26,707 bases of DNA, from positions 1-26,707 of the IMG/VR virus record IMGVR_UViG_3300024519_000011. One strand, 5' to 3'. The notes under the pieces are model-generated. The model did no database searches, was not told the DNA's origin, and saw only the letters and a list, made by a program, of their open reading frames with translations. Of this stretch, positions 1 through 8,585 are shown piece by piece. The stretch comes from a virus. Both the position numbers and the translations under genes were made by a program. The first letter of the stretch is position 1; each line of letters starts with the position of its first letter.

Positions 1-885
1 GGAGCTAAAGCTTTAATTGATAAAGCCGCTACTGGTTCAGGTGCATTTGGTTCAGTAGCTAAAGTAGTATCAGGTGGTATTAAAGCCGCTGAGGGTATTG
101 AAGCAATGGCCAAGACCATAACTGGTATTGATGCTACATTGACTGGTAGTAGTTCTCTTAAACAAGTTCAGTCAGTTGGTATAAGTGGCTTTACAGTTAA
201 TTGTGGCTGGTATCTTCCAGAGCAATTAAATCTAGGTATGAGTTCGTTAAAAATATTAATTAGAATGGCATATCCACGACAAATAGCAGATAGAGTGTTT
301 CAGAGCTTTTTTGATAGTGTTAGCGATGGCGCAGGTGATATAACTAATGTAGTTGGTGAATTTGCTGAACGCGCTGGTGCTGTAATTGGAGCTGATAATG
401 CCACAGTTCAAAAAGGAACTGACGCTACTCGGGGTCTAAGTGAGTATGTTGCTGGTGGTGAGGCTTATACTGATTTTAACTCAATTGTAGGTAGAAACCT
501 AACGCTAGACCCACTTCCAGTTCGTGTAAGTATGGGACATTATTTAGATATTGAACCTATGGTAATAACCAATGTTAATATTAGTTTTAGTAAAGAGCAG
601 TGGGTAGCACCTAATGGTAGACACTTACCAATTTTTTTGAATGTAGACATTTCATTCGATATGTGGATGAGTCCTGCACCTAGACTTGAATTTATGCAAT
701 TTCTTGGTAATGAGATGTTTGGTACTGACTCATACCAATCGGGTATCATTAATAATCTGGAAGCAAAGGATAAAGCACGCGAACAACGTATTCAATTAGA
801 ACAAGATTCACGTCAACAAAATAAAGGTTCAGTTAAAAATGTAACACAAGGTATTGATGATACATTTACTAGGTGGGGTGTATAA
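1..885 (+). CDS. Tail-tube-fold baseplate protein, gp48/gp54-like (5' partial)
   Basis: The frame is open from base 1, so the gene starts upstream; the ATG at 106 is internal and 294 residues are visible. The visible N-terminal part is Gly/Ala-rich. The C-terminal half has the beta pattern of tail-tube-type proteins: a DPLPVRVSMGHYLDIEPMV segment, then FSKEQ, then a strand starting with RHLPIFLNVDISFD. T4 gp48 and gp54 are baseplate proteins with tail-tube-like domains that start tube polymerisation, and this is the closest role I can suggest. It is followed by a gp53-like gene overlapping as TAATG, which supports a baseplate role. The family assignment rests on pattern recognition only. Two other tail-tube-like genes lie at 8586-9668 and 9678-10304. 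Confidence 0.6.
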   Translation, partial: GAKALIDKAATGSGAFGSVAKVVSGGIKAAEGIEAMAKTITGIDATLTGSSSLKQVQSVGISGFTVNCGWYLPEQLNLGMSSLKILIRMAYPRQIADRVFQSFFDSVSDGAGDITNVVGEFAERAGAVIGADNATVQKGTDATRGLSEYVAGGEAYTDFNSIVGRNLTLDPLPVRVSMGHYLDIEPMVITNVNISFSKEQWVAPNGRHLPIFLNVDISFDMWMSPAPRLEFMQFLGNEMFGTDSYQSGIINNLEAKDKAREQRIQLEQDSRQQNKGSVKNVTQGIDDTFTRWGV

Positions 886-1313
886 TGTCTAGTTTTCCAA
901 GAATAAAACAGTTTAAGTTTGATATCGCTTCTACATTTAAAGTACCTGCATGGCAAACAGGTAGACTCGACTTAATTGCAATTGAGGTTTATGGTGATAG
1001 TAGATTTCATATAGCACTTGCAGCGGCCAATAATATTAGATTGAGTAGTGGATGTCGCACTGGTATTAGGCCATCAAATGAAGCACTAACTTTGGAATTA
1101 CAACGTAAGGGAGTTCCCTTAGCTGACATCCCTGCTATTGTAAATGAAAAAATATTAAACAGTCGACCTAATAATCTTGATTGGGATGATTACAATAACA
1201 TAAGTTATGGGTATATGTCTGATACATATGCAACATTAGGATTATTAGTACCTACCTTTGAAAGTGCTGATAAATACTTACAGACTTATGAATATATTGA
1301 AGTTAAAAATTAA
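885..1313 (+). CDS. Baseplate wedge protein, gp53-like
   Basis: A 142-residue protein. The ATG at 885 overlaps the previous stop codon (TAATG) and follows a GGGG-rich ribosome-binding stretch; a GTG at 873 would only add four residues. Residues about 22-50 read TGRLDLIAIEVYGDSRFHI followed by an ALAAANNI segment. This is the typical LysM-like signature of gp53-family wedge proteins (short aromatic strand, YGD, W/H-x-ALAxANNI). T4 gp53 is longer (about 196 residues), so this is a compact version. It sits between a tail-tube-like gene and a gp27-like hub gene, as expected for a baseplate cluster. The protein would join baseplate wedges. An alternative is another small LysM-like tail protein. 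Confidence 0.6.
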   Translation: MSSFPRIKQFKFDIASTFKVPAWQTGRLDLIAIEVYGDSRFHIALAAANNIRLSSGCRTGIRPSNEALTLELQRKGVPLADIPAIVNEKILNSRPNNLDWDDYNNISYGYMSDTYATLGLLVPTFESADKYLQTYEYIEVKN

Positions 1314-1341
1314 AGTAAACAATTAAATGAGCGAGTTATAA

Positions 1342-2646
1342 ATGGCTTTCACTAGAACAGATTCCGGAAGTAATTTAGGATTAATATTGGCAATGGACAA
1401 CAATTCATTCACTCATGCCAGTGTACCCAATTTTAACTTTAGTAATGTATTAAATGCAACTCCTTTATGTGAATTAAGTATCATAGATACTCAGAGTAGC
1501 TTTATACGAGAACGTTCATTGGGATTCTTATCGATTTACTTCACTAATACTACCGATGATGTTACTGACAAATCATCAGTTGTCACTGGTATCATAGATG
1601 ATATTGGAACTACTCAAGGCGTTAGTGGCAATACCACGCAAGTCATAAAATGGTCAGCAGGTACTCAATCACAATTATCAAATACTACGAATGCGTGGAA
1701 TGGTACTAGCGTACATGCACTTGCTAAAATATTTGAAGAACGTAAAGTTGATTTCAATAATATGGCTGAGGGTAAAGTTGATGTTGCTGATAATATGTGG
1801 TGGAGATTTCCTCAGGATACTATATGGGAATCATTAGATACATGCGTATCTCATTCATATATTAGAGATGATTATTTATTTTGGGCATGGGATGACGTTA
1901 ATGACATCTATAAAATATCATCATTTAATTTAGAGATGGCTCAGGATGATAGATATTTAATGATTCAGAGTGAATCAGCTAAGACATCAACATCTGCAGG
2001 TAAGTCATTATTAGATAATCCAAAAATTACTGTATGGGCATTTGATAATCACGTTAAGCGAAATGAATTAGGTAAAAATAGAGATAAACTATACCCTAAT
2101 TTATACCTATCCGGTTCCAAGGATGGTGAGTATAAATCATCTAGTGTAGAGAAAGGTTGTTTCAGTGCAGTATTGGGTGAGATGGGTGATACTAGTCAAG
2201 TAACTATAGCGGAAGCTACTGACATTAAAGACCCAAATACAACATTTGGGCCTCGTAAAGTCGTTAGACATTGGCCCAATAATACACATAAATTTTACTC
2301 ACTAGCTCAAATGTATAGAGAATATAAATTGGCTACATATGGTAAAGTAGTGTATGTACAAATATATAATCAAGTAGGTCCACCTATCGGCTCTAAGGTT
2401 ACTGTATTGTGTGCAGGCAATGATTATAAAATTCGTGTGTTTTCATTGGATAGACATAATTCTGATAAATATATACTAGCCGAGAAGTTCTTTGATTGGG
2501 GAACAGAAAAACCAAATAGATTATTGAAAACGGTTCCCACTTCAAGTGAATGGGTCACCACACTAAAATTTATTTCAAATAATGTGAATGATGGTGACCC
2601 CGACCATATCGCTTCTATATTGAAAGCATTGGGAGTTAATGCATAA
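1342..2646 (+). CDS. Baseplate hub protein, gp27-like
   Basis: A 434-residue protein, slightly longer than T4 gp27 (391). Its position directly before an OB-fold spike gene matches gene 27/gene 5 pairing. Residues about 157-197 contain a segment with IWESLDTCVSHSYIRDDYLFWA and then YKISSFN. This resembles the T4 gp27-type tube-like domain, in which W-D-x-L-x-x-x-x-x-R-A and an aromatic DYLFF strand recur. The N-terminal region, with LCELSIIDTQSSF, fits a beta-rich tube domain. Ribosome binding is by GAGCGAG, followed by an AT-rich spacer ending in the ATG. The stop codon overlaps the start of the next gene by one base, so the two are probably translated together. Trimeric gp27 would form the torus linking the spike to the tail tube. 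Similarity is inferred by eye. Confidence 0.6.
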   Translation: MAFTRTDSGSNLGLILAMDNNSFTHASVPNFNFSNVLNATPLCELSIIDTQSSFIRERSLGFLSIYFTNTTDDVTDKSSVVTGIIDDIGTTQGVSGNTTQVIKWSAGTQSQLSNTTNAWNGTSVHALAKIFEERKVDFNNMAEGKVDVADNMWWRFPQDTIWESLDTCVSHSYIRDDYLFWAWDDVNDIYKISSFNLEMAQDDRYLMIQSESAKTSTSAGKSLLDNPKITVWAFDNHVKRNELGKNRDKLYPNLYLSGSKDGEYKSSSVEKGCFSAVLGEMGDTSQVTIAEATDIKDPNTTFGPRKVVRHWPNNTHKFYSLAQMYREYKLATYGKVVYVQIYNQVGPPIGSKVTVLCAGNDYKIRVFSLDRHNSDKYILAEKFFDWGTEKPNRLLKTVPTSSEWVTTLKFISNNVNDGDPDHIASILKALGVNA

Positions 2647-3950
2647 TGGGTAAGTGGACTGAGAAATATTATGATGCTATCGTTATTACTGATGACGTTG
2701 ACCCGAATCATGCAGGTGCGGTTCGTGTTAAAATATTGGGTGTGACTGATGGTCTTACTGATGAACAACAACCATTCGCACTACCATCTGTTAATACAAT
2801 ACAAGCAGTTCCTACAAAAGGAACTATTATGCGTGTATCATTTGACGATGGTGATGTAAACAAACCAAAATACTTCCAAGTTAGTCCTGAGAAACAATTA
2901 CTTCCAATTGAATACGTAAGTAGCTATCCTAATATAAGTGTAGCCAATCTTGGTGGTGATTTCTTTAACATGACACATGATAGAGCTGAACGAAATACAA
3001 TTATTACACATCCGAGTGCGAGTAGAATACAATGGGATGGTAAAGGTCGTATTGCACATGATAGTGATAAAGGATATGCTAATGCAGGTAGAAAGGCATA
3101 TCAAGATGGTGGTGCTAAATTACATTCAGTATTAACTGAGGCTACAATTGATGTATTCTGTTGTACGCCTGTCGGAAATAATATTGATGATGGTGGAGCA
3201 TTTCAGGGGTCTGAGTATTTCTTTGTTACTCATATTTCTAAATCAACTGTTAATGCTATCAAGGGTGTACTTGATTCTGATTTTAATACCCAAGTTGAAA
3301 ATGCAAATGATATAGGTACGGAAAGTGCAGCTACTAGGGAATTGTTAAATGTAGATGAAATTGTAGTTAGAAATATTGAATTTGTAGCAACTGAGTCTAT
3401 AGTTGTTCGGGCCGATAAAGAAGTGCGAAAAATTATAATTGATTACACTGGCCAAAACAACTTCCCTGCAATGGGTGAGCAAATTCTTGATAGTAACAAT
3501 AAAGTAAGTTCTCATTATTTAATTGGACAGCAAGATGGTGCATCTAAAATAGAGGGTCAGAATGCTCCAGCGGATACACAAAGCGGTGCTGATTTAATAA
3601 AAGGATTTATACAATTTGCTGAGTTGAATGATGACTGTTATGCAGGTTCAAATTATCCACTTATAGGTCAGAAAGATAACGAAGACACAATAAGTATAAT
3701 GTTGGTTAGTGATGGATTGACATTCAGTGATTTTCAATATGCTAGTATTAACCAAATTATTCAAAATGCTCGAGTTGTATTTAAGGATGATGGTATAAGA
3801 GCTGCATTGCTACCTCAATCACTTGACCCACTCGATTTACTTATATCAGGCACCTCAGCGGCCGCTGGTGGACCTTTAACTAAATGGGCAGAGTTTGATG
3901 ACACTAAGGTACTTGGTGGCGTTGATGACGGTCTTACAGGACTAATATAA
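2646..3950 (+). CDS. gp5-like spike/hub protein with degenerate amidase-fold domain
   Basis: A 434-residue protein starting in a TAATG overlap. Residues about 8-88 look like the gp5/VgrG OB-fold: AGAVRVKILGV, then ALPSVNTIQAVPTKGT and VSFDDGDVNKP. Residues about 240-400 follow the order of an Amidase_2 (N-acetylmuramoyl-L-alanine amidase) domain: KIIIDYTG, VSSHYLIGQQDG, CYAG, then TISIMLVSDG and an FSDFQYASINQII helix. The catalytic positions are changed. The usual zinc His of IxIHxT is Asp266, the HAG His is Tyr332, the Glu of SIGIELV is Met352, and the C-terminal GHxD His is Gln391; only His290 of HYLIG remains. T4 gp5 carries a lysozyme in the comparable position. I infer a spike with a non-catalytic peptidoglycan-binding amidase relic. 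Confidence 0.65.
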   Translation: MGKWTEKYYDAIVITDDVDPNHAGAVRVKILGVTDGLTDEQQPFALPSVNTIQAVPTKGTIMRVSFDDGDVNKPKYFQVSPEKQLLPIEYVSSYPNISVANLGGDFFNMTHDRAERNTIITHPSASRIQWDGKGRIAHDSDKGYANAGRKAYQDGGAKLHSVLTEATIDVFCCTPVGNNIDDGGAFQGSEYFFVTHISKSTVNAIKGVLDSDFNTQVENANDIGTESAATRELLNVDEIVVRNIEFVATESIVVRADKEVRKIIIDYTGQNNFPAMGEQILDSNNKVSSHYLIGQQDGASKIEGQNAPADTQSGADLIKGFIQFAELNDDCYAGSNYPLIGQKDNEDTISIMLVSDGLTFSDFQYASINQIIQNARVVFKDDGIRAALLPQSLDPLDLLISGTSAAAGGPLTKWAEFDDTKVLGGVDDGLTGLI

Positions 3951-5746
3951 TGGCTAAGTGTATTAATCAAATAATAAATAGAGATGTTAAAGTTAGAGGA
4001 CCAGTTCCCCTAAGCAGTAAAGTTGCAGGTTCAAGTAAAGTTGACGACGAAAACTTCTTCATATCATTTAAAGATAGTATTGCTCGCAGTGCTAAGCGAC
4101 TTCGCAATGTAGACTGTAGTGAAGTGGTATTAGATTTCTTTAGTGGTGGTAATAGTGAGAGTGTTAAGACTGGATATGATTGGGTTTCAGATAATGTCAA
4201 TCTTCAGACCGCCATGGAACAATTTGGTGGACTTGCTGATAAATTATCACCTAGTGTAGGCTTTGATGCAAATAAACTCACTACAATATTCTGTGTAACG
4301 ATTACCAATATATTCAGAAGTCTTACATTTTTTATTGAGAATGCATTGAAAGTTGCTCTTGGATTATTCAAAATAATCGATAAGTATCTAAATCAATTAG
4401 AAAATGCAATCCAAGATTTCATTGACGTAGTTCGTGATTGCATTGTGTCAGTTATGGTTGATGCAAAACTTGCATTGAATAAGCTAGTAAATAATATTCT
4501 GGATTTTGATATTGTATCAGATTTGATGACCGCATGTCCATGCGTTGCTGAAATTTTTGCATCTATATTTAGTTGTACGGATGATAATGGCACCGCATTA
4601 ACTCACCCCGATGAAATACTTGAATGTATGGTAGATAAATATGCATTAGACCCATCGGAATTATTGGGTCCCGTTAATGAATTTATTGATGATACATTAA
4701 TTGCAAATATTCAACGTGGATATAATATTCTTCAGGAATCAGTTAGCTTCATGATGGAGTTATTGATTACACCTCTTCGTGAATTAATGAAGGCATACTG
4801 TTTCCTATTGACTGAAAAAATTAATGTAACGTATATAATTAAAACATTGGGTCCATCTAAATGTTTATTGGTATACACAACTGAAGTAGATGAATCAGGT
4901 CGTACATATGAAGGTATGAGTATTCTAGATATGATAGAAACTCTTAAGTTATGGACTGGATGTTTTGAATTTATATGTGCTCCCTTTATTGACGACACTA
5001 AGCTAACTATTAAAAAATTACGAGAAGACTTTAGATTAGATGCTAAATACTGGAATAATGTATTTGCACTTGATATTTATACGTCATGTGTAATGATAAA
5101 TATAACTGGACAAACAACTAGACCAACAGCAGTAAGAGAAGTCTATGCCGCCGGAAATGGTAAAGGTAAGGAAGTATTTACCGGTATAACTGATACATTT
5201 AAAGACCTTGGTAAAATTGATATAGAATCCAATGCAAATAATAACCCAATTGGTGAGGTATACTCATCTATTAAATTTAAAGGTGGTCCAGAAAATGAAG
5301 AGACTCCTATCATTCAAGGTACTGTTGATTTTAAAAGTGGTGTAGAAGATAAAATATTGGCAGTAACTCGTACAATAGGTGCTACAATTGGTGAAGAGCC
5401 GTATTATGAGCGTTTTATGAATCTACTTACATGGGATGCTAAATATCGTAAAAGTCAAGTACATATTGATTTAATTACATCAACTGTTGATAACTTTAGA
5501 GCATCTACTACACCAGTCAATGATACTAGACAAGTAACTAATGCGATAGATGATAGTAATGAATCACAAGTCATTTCAGGACCACCCACAGTAGTAACTG
5601 CATTACATTTGCCGAGTTATTCAATTCCAGATGATTTTAATGAAGAGAGTCAAGTTAATATTCTCACTAGTACTGCACCAAATCGAATGGATACTGAAAA
5701 TTTAGTTGAATATTATAATAGATGGTTCGGTGACATTGTGGAGTAA
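3950..5746 (+). CDS. Unknown 598-residue protein in the baseplate operon
   Basis: I do not recognise this family. The ATG overlaps the spike stop codon as TAATG, so the product is probably made together with the hub and spike and is likely a virion component. Residues about 110-320 are mostly helical with long hydrophobic stretches (around FRSLTFFIENALKVALGLF and VSFMMELLITPLRELMKAY). There are 13 cysteines, including ACPC near residue 196, which is many for a phage structural protein. The C-terminal third (from about 400) is polar and Gly/Asn/Thr-rich, like a flexible or beta-structured tail. It could be a hub or tape-measure-chaperone-like component, but nothing seen decides that. The predicted helices might act in membrane contact during DNA entry; this is speculation. 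Confidence 0.85.
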   Translation: MAKCINQIINRDVKVRGPVPLSSKVAGSSKVDDENFFISFKDSIARSAKRLRNVDCSEVVLDFFSGGNSESVKTGYDWVSDNVNLQTAMEQFGGLADKLSPSVGFDANKLTTIFCVTITNIFRSLTFFIENALKVALGLFKIIDKYLNQLENAIQDFIDVVRDCIVSVMVDAKLALNKLVNNILDFDIVSDLMTACPCVAEIFASIFSCTDDNGTALTHPDEILECMVDKYALDPSELLGPVNEFIDDTLIANIQRGYNILQESVSFMMELLITPLRELMKAYCFLLTEKINVTYIIKTLGPSKCLLVYTTEVDESGRTYEGMSILDMIETLKLWTGCFEFICAPFIDDTKLTIKKLREDFRLDAKYWNNVFALDIYTSCVMINITGQTTRPTAVREVYAAGNGKGKEVFTGITDTFKDLGKIDIESNANNNPIGEVYSSIKFKGGPENEETPIIQGTVDFKSGVEDKILAVTRTIGATIGEEPYYERFMNLLTWDAKYRKSQVHIDLITSTVDNFRASTTPVNDTRQVTNAIDDSNESQVISGPPTVVTALHLPSYSIPDDFNEESQVNILTSTAPNRMDTENLVEYYNRWFGDIVE

Positions 5747-5749
5747 TAT

Positions 5750-6250
5750 ATGGGCTTTAATTATAAAAAAGACACAAAAAAAGGTAAGTATGAGGTTCAA
5801 AATCCTGAGAAATATATAGGAAATAAAGCCACCATATATAAAAGTGGATGGGAACATACTGTATTCCGTGCACTTGATGTCAATAAATATGTAGAGAAAT
5901 GGGGATATGAATGTATTGAAATATACTACTATCACCCTGTATATATGAAATGGACCGTATATTTCCCTGATGTGTACTGTCAAATAGTTAATGAAAATAA
6001 TGTTCAACAGAAAATACTTGTAGAAATCAAACCGGCTAGATTCTGTAAATACCCAACACAACCCAAAAGACCTGCTGGTAGTGATTCAAAGACATTGAAA
6101 AAATATCAAAATGCACTTAAACGTTATGAAATAAATAAACGTGAATTTGTAGTTAATGCAGCCAAATGGGAGGCGGCTCAAAATTGGTGCTTGAAACATG
6201 GCGTAACATGGCGTATCTTAAATGAAGAGAATACAAAAGGATTGTTCTAA
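5750..6250 (+). CDS. Head completion protein, gp4-like PD-(D/E)XK nuclease fold
   Basis: A 166-residue protein; T4 gp4 is about 150. The family completes the packaged head before the neck joins and has a TnsA-like restriction-endonuclease fold. The expected motif order is visible: an N-terminal NPEKYIGN segment, IYKSGWEHTVFRALD with Glu35, VYFPD with Asp74, the strand VEIKPA with Glu92-x-Lys94, then a linker rich in Pro/Lys, the helix AAKWEAAQNWC and the terminal WRILNEE. These are the family's hallmark segments, including the candidate catalytic Glu/Asp/ExK set. A GGAG site eight bases before the ATG fits. It lies three bases after the 598-residue gene and overlaps the next gene by one base. 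Confidence 0.85.
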   Translation: MGFNYKKDTKKGKYEVQNPEKYIGNKATIYKSGWEHTVFRALDVNKYVEKWGYECIEIYYYHPVYMKWTVYFPDVYCQIVNENNVQQKILVEIKPARFCKYPTQPKRPAGSDSKTLKKYQNALKRYEINKREFVVNAAKWEAAQNWCLKHGVTWRILNEENTKGLF

Positions 6251-6663
6251 TGTCATGTTGTAAACAGGCCGCAATGAGTAATGAGTACCTACCATTAGAT
6301 GAGCGTCTTATAGCCTTTGGTGAGGAAATTTACCAAGGCAACGTACTTGAAAAATATAAAACAACAAAACTATGGGTTTTTTCATTCTATCGCGATGACG
6401 ACCTCTGTGATGATTGCGTGAATAAGTTTGTAGCCATGAATCAATGGTTTGAAAACTATAACTTTTTTAATGACCCGATATATAATGTTAAGTGGGTTGT
6501 AGAGGATGAGCCTGATAATAATCTAATTTATCTAGAAATGGGTTTCACAAAATCACCTATTCATATATTTGCGGACCCTAAAGGTCGTATTGTTGATATT
6601 ATTTCCGGGTTTCCCCCTCCAGAGTGGCTCGAAAAATATATCTTAAAGGTGATTAAAGAATAA
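6250..6663 (+). CDS. Thioredoxin-fold protein with CxxC
   Basis: A 137-residue protein beginning in a TAATG overlap with the gp4-like gene. Residues 40-60 form strand KLWVFSFYR followed by DLCDDC, giving the redox pair Cys53-x-x-Cys56. Residues 100-118 contain TKSPIHIFADPKGRIVDIISGF. There Pro103 matches the cis-proline before the fourth strand, and the following strand-turn-strand is typical of thioredoxins. An extra Cys3-Cys4 pair lies at the N-terminus. The fold and CxxC indicate a thiol-disulphide exchange role, perhaps for cysteine-rich virion proteins such as the neighbouring 598-residue product (inference). The CDDC active site differs from the CGPC of true thioredoxin, so redox potential and partners are unknown. 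Confidence 0.7.
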   Translation: MSCCKQAAMSNEYLPLDERLIAFGEEIYQGNVLEKYKTTKLWVFSFYRDDDLCDDCVNKFVAMNQWFENYNFFNDPIYNVKWVVEDEPDNNLIYLEMGFTKSPIHIFADPKGRIVDIISGFPPPEWLEKYILKVIKE

Positions 6664-6676
6664 AAGCGAAGTATAA

Positions 6677-7711
6677 ATGTTTGATAAATCAGCTGTCTAT
6701 ATAATAGGCTATAGTTTGGATGCGGTACTACTCGCAAGAGAACTTGCGGCTAAAGGAAAGAAAGTTACTTTCCTTCAGACCGGTAAGTTAGGGTATCCAT
6801 TAGATGATATAAATGACTACATATCATATGAGGATATGTTGCGTATTAAATCTATGCACATAAATATCCCTTTTAAAAAGTTAGTCAATTCAACTTATGC
6901 ATTTATTCCATATGAACAAGTTAAGTTTGTTAATAATCGGAATGGATTAATGAGTTGGCCACTCAATAGAACATCGATTGATTCCGCTGAAGAGTGGGAG
7001 CAAATGGAAGGATGTATTTCATCAATTGATGATTTTAGAGATAAATTAGAGAAAGCCACTAATTATATCAATATATATAAGAACTTTTTCCCTAAGTGGT
7101 TGTATGATACTATAATAAAACACATTGGTATCAAAAAATGGGGTGAATTTCGTCAGAGTAAGTTTAGTCGTGAGGGATTGGCAAGAGAAATTAACCTATC
7201 ATGTTTAGATGACACAACTACAGGCGTTGTATATTCCCCTACTGATGGTTATAAGAATCTATGTAATGTGGCTCTAACTCATGATAATATTACCATTAGC
7301 TCAATTCGATTGAATAATGTACGAAAATTCCTAACTCAGCGATTCTCCGATACAGAAGTAATTCTCATGGATAATCGAGTTGATGAAATATTTGGATATT
7401 TATACGGTGCCTTTGATAGAGTTCGATGGAACGTAGAATATACTAGAGAACAGAACCTAGAAGAATTTATTGATGTGGGGAATGGTATTGTATTTACACC
7501 TACTAAAGATTACTGGTGTATATCAAATGACCATGGAAACATTACTCGAATAACAACTGAGTTAATTGATGACATGAATACAGGTACGATTTCACAAATA
7601 TGTTACACATCGGCCAATAAAAAAATGTATAACGAATATAAAAAATTGGTTAAGTTACATTCTAATAAAATCTTGCGACTGAAGCCCATGACACAAACCG
7701 TTATTATGTAG
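6677..7711 (+). CDS. UDP-galactopyranose mutase-like flavoprotein (divergent)
   Basis: A 344-residue protein; bacterial UDP-galactopyranose mutase (UGM) is about 370-390. The N-terminus SAVYIIGYSLDAVLLARELA, then KKVTFLQTG, is a Rossmann FAD-binding unit, but the usual GxGxxG is changed to GYSLDA. Further UGM-like segments follow in order. These are a strand resembling the family's NGxLYSLPIN (NRNGLMSWPLNR near residue 90), a GGY-like turn (PTDGYKNL near residue 191) and a RVDEIFGYLYGAFDR segment resembling the UGM P(V/I)DxFFxxxxGxLxYRS region. UGM converts UDP-galactopyranose to UDP-galactofuranose. Because the nucleotide-binding loop is altered, activity is uncertain. A glycosyltransferase gene follows seven bases later, so the pair may make or attach a sugar on the virion or host surface (inference). 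Confidence 0.55.
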   Translation: MFDKSAVYIIGYSLDAVLLARELAAKGKKVTFLQTGKLGYPLDDINDYISYEDMLRIKSMHINIPFKKLVNSTYAFIPYEQVKFVNNRNGLMSWPLNRTSIDSAEEWEQMEGCISSIDDFRDKLEKATNYINIYKNFFPKWLYDTIIKHIGIKKWGEFRQSKFSREGLAREINLSCLDDTTTGVVYSPTDGYKNLCNVALTHDNITISSIRLNNVRKFLTQRFSDTEVILMDNRVDEIFGYLYGAFDRVRWNVEYTREQNLEEFIDVGNGIVFTPTKDYWCISNDHGNITRITTELIDDMNTGTISQICYTSANKKMYNEYKKLVKLHSNKILRLKPMTQTVIM

Positions 7712-7718
7712 AGTATTT

Positions 7719-8585
7719 ATGACAATAGACAAATTAGCGCTTCTCATTCCTATATATGAACAAGCTAAACACTGGAAACTTATTTTGGAGGGTATCAAAT
7801 CCAATAAGTTAATTCCCAGTAAAATTTATGCATTACTGGATAGAGCATCCGATGATGACTTTAATCATATTACCGAACTATCAAATAATAGCGACTTAAA
7901 TATAGAAGTTGTGAGATGCCCAGAACCTCCTGTTCATTTAGTTAAACGTGAAAGTAATGAAGGAGCTCCTTTCTATGTGGGATTTATTAGAAACTTTGGA
8001 ATAGATATCGCCTTGAGTGAAGGATATGAGCAATTTGTATTCATTGATGGTGATTGTATTCCTCAGTCAGGATTATTTACATCTCATTCTAAAAAACTTG
8101 ACTGTAATATTCCTGTCTTAAGTATTGGTCGTCGACGTGAACAACAGTTTAGATGGAGAGACCAACGTGAAATATCACCCGAATACACACATCTTAGTAT
8201 ATTTAGACCTGAAGGATTACTAATTAATAATCCAGATTTGATTACAAGTTGCGTAATTGTTTGGAGTTGTAATATTGGAATGAATATCGCCCATGTTAAG
8301 TTACTTAAGAAATTTAATGAGATGTATTACTCCCGGAGTGAAGTATTTTCAAGTGACTTCTTAGGTGCTTGGGGTGGAGAAGATGGATTTCTTGGAGTTC
8401 AATCTTGGTTCATTAAATCGTTTATTACTACGGTAGGTGACGTTAAGGGTGGAGTTCAACATATTGACCATCCACGCCCCGATAAGAAATATACGGTAAA
8501 CCATATGCAATATTTTCAAGAACAGCTACAGCGACTAAGAGTGAAGACTAAGCTCCACCCTCTCGATATAACATTCTTTCAATAG
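7719..8585 (+). CDS. GT-A glycosyltransferase (family 2/7C-like)
   Basis: A 288-residue protein. It starts with LALLIPIYEQ, the usual first strand of GT2 enzymes. Residues 86-112 contain YVGFIRNFGIDIALSEGYE followed by FVFIDGDC; Asp110-Gly-Asp112 is the DxD metal and sugar-nucleotide motif. Residues 217-225 read AWGGEDGFLG, matching the WGWGGEDxD acceptor/catalytic motif of the galactosyltransferase 7C type, and His248 and His251 follow in VQHIDHP. All expected catalytic features are present, so it is probably active. Its place directly after the UGM-like gene suggests a shared glycan pathway. The ribosome-binding site (GAG, five bases before ATG) is weak. The TAG stop is immediately followed by the stop of the converging next gene. 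Confidence 0.75.
   Translation: MTIDKLALLIPIYEQAKHWKLILEGIKSNKLIPSKIYALLDRASDDDFNHITELSNNSDLNIEVVRCPEPPVHLVKRESNEGAPFYVGFIRNFGIDIALSEGYEQFVFIDGDCIPQSGLFTSHSKKLDCNIPVLSIGRRREQQFRWRDQREISPEYTHLSIFRPEGLLINNPDLITSCVIVWSCNIGMNIAHVKLLKKFNEMYYSRSEVFSSDFLGAWGGEDGFLGVQSWFIKSFITTVGDVKGGVQHIDHPRPDKKYTVNHMQYFQEQLQRLRVKTKLHPLDITFFQ

Noticed and set aside
3855-3870. GC-rich palindrome AGCGGCCGCT as a regulatory site
   Set aside because: It is a short Ala-Ala-Ala coding stretch inside the spike gene with nothing linked to it.
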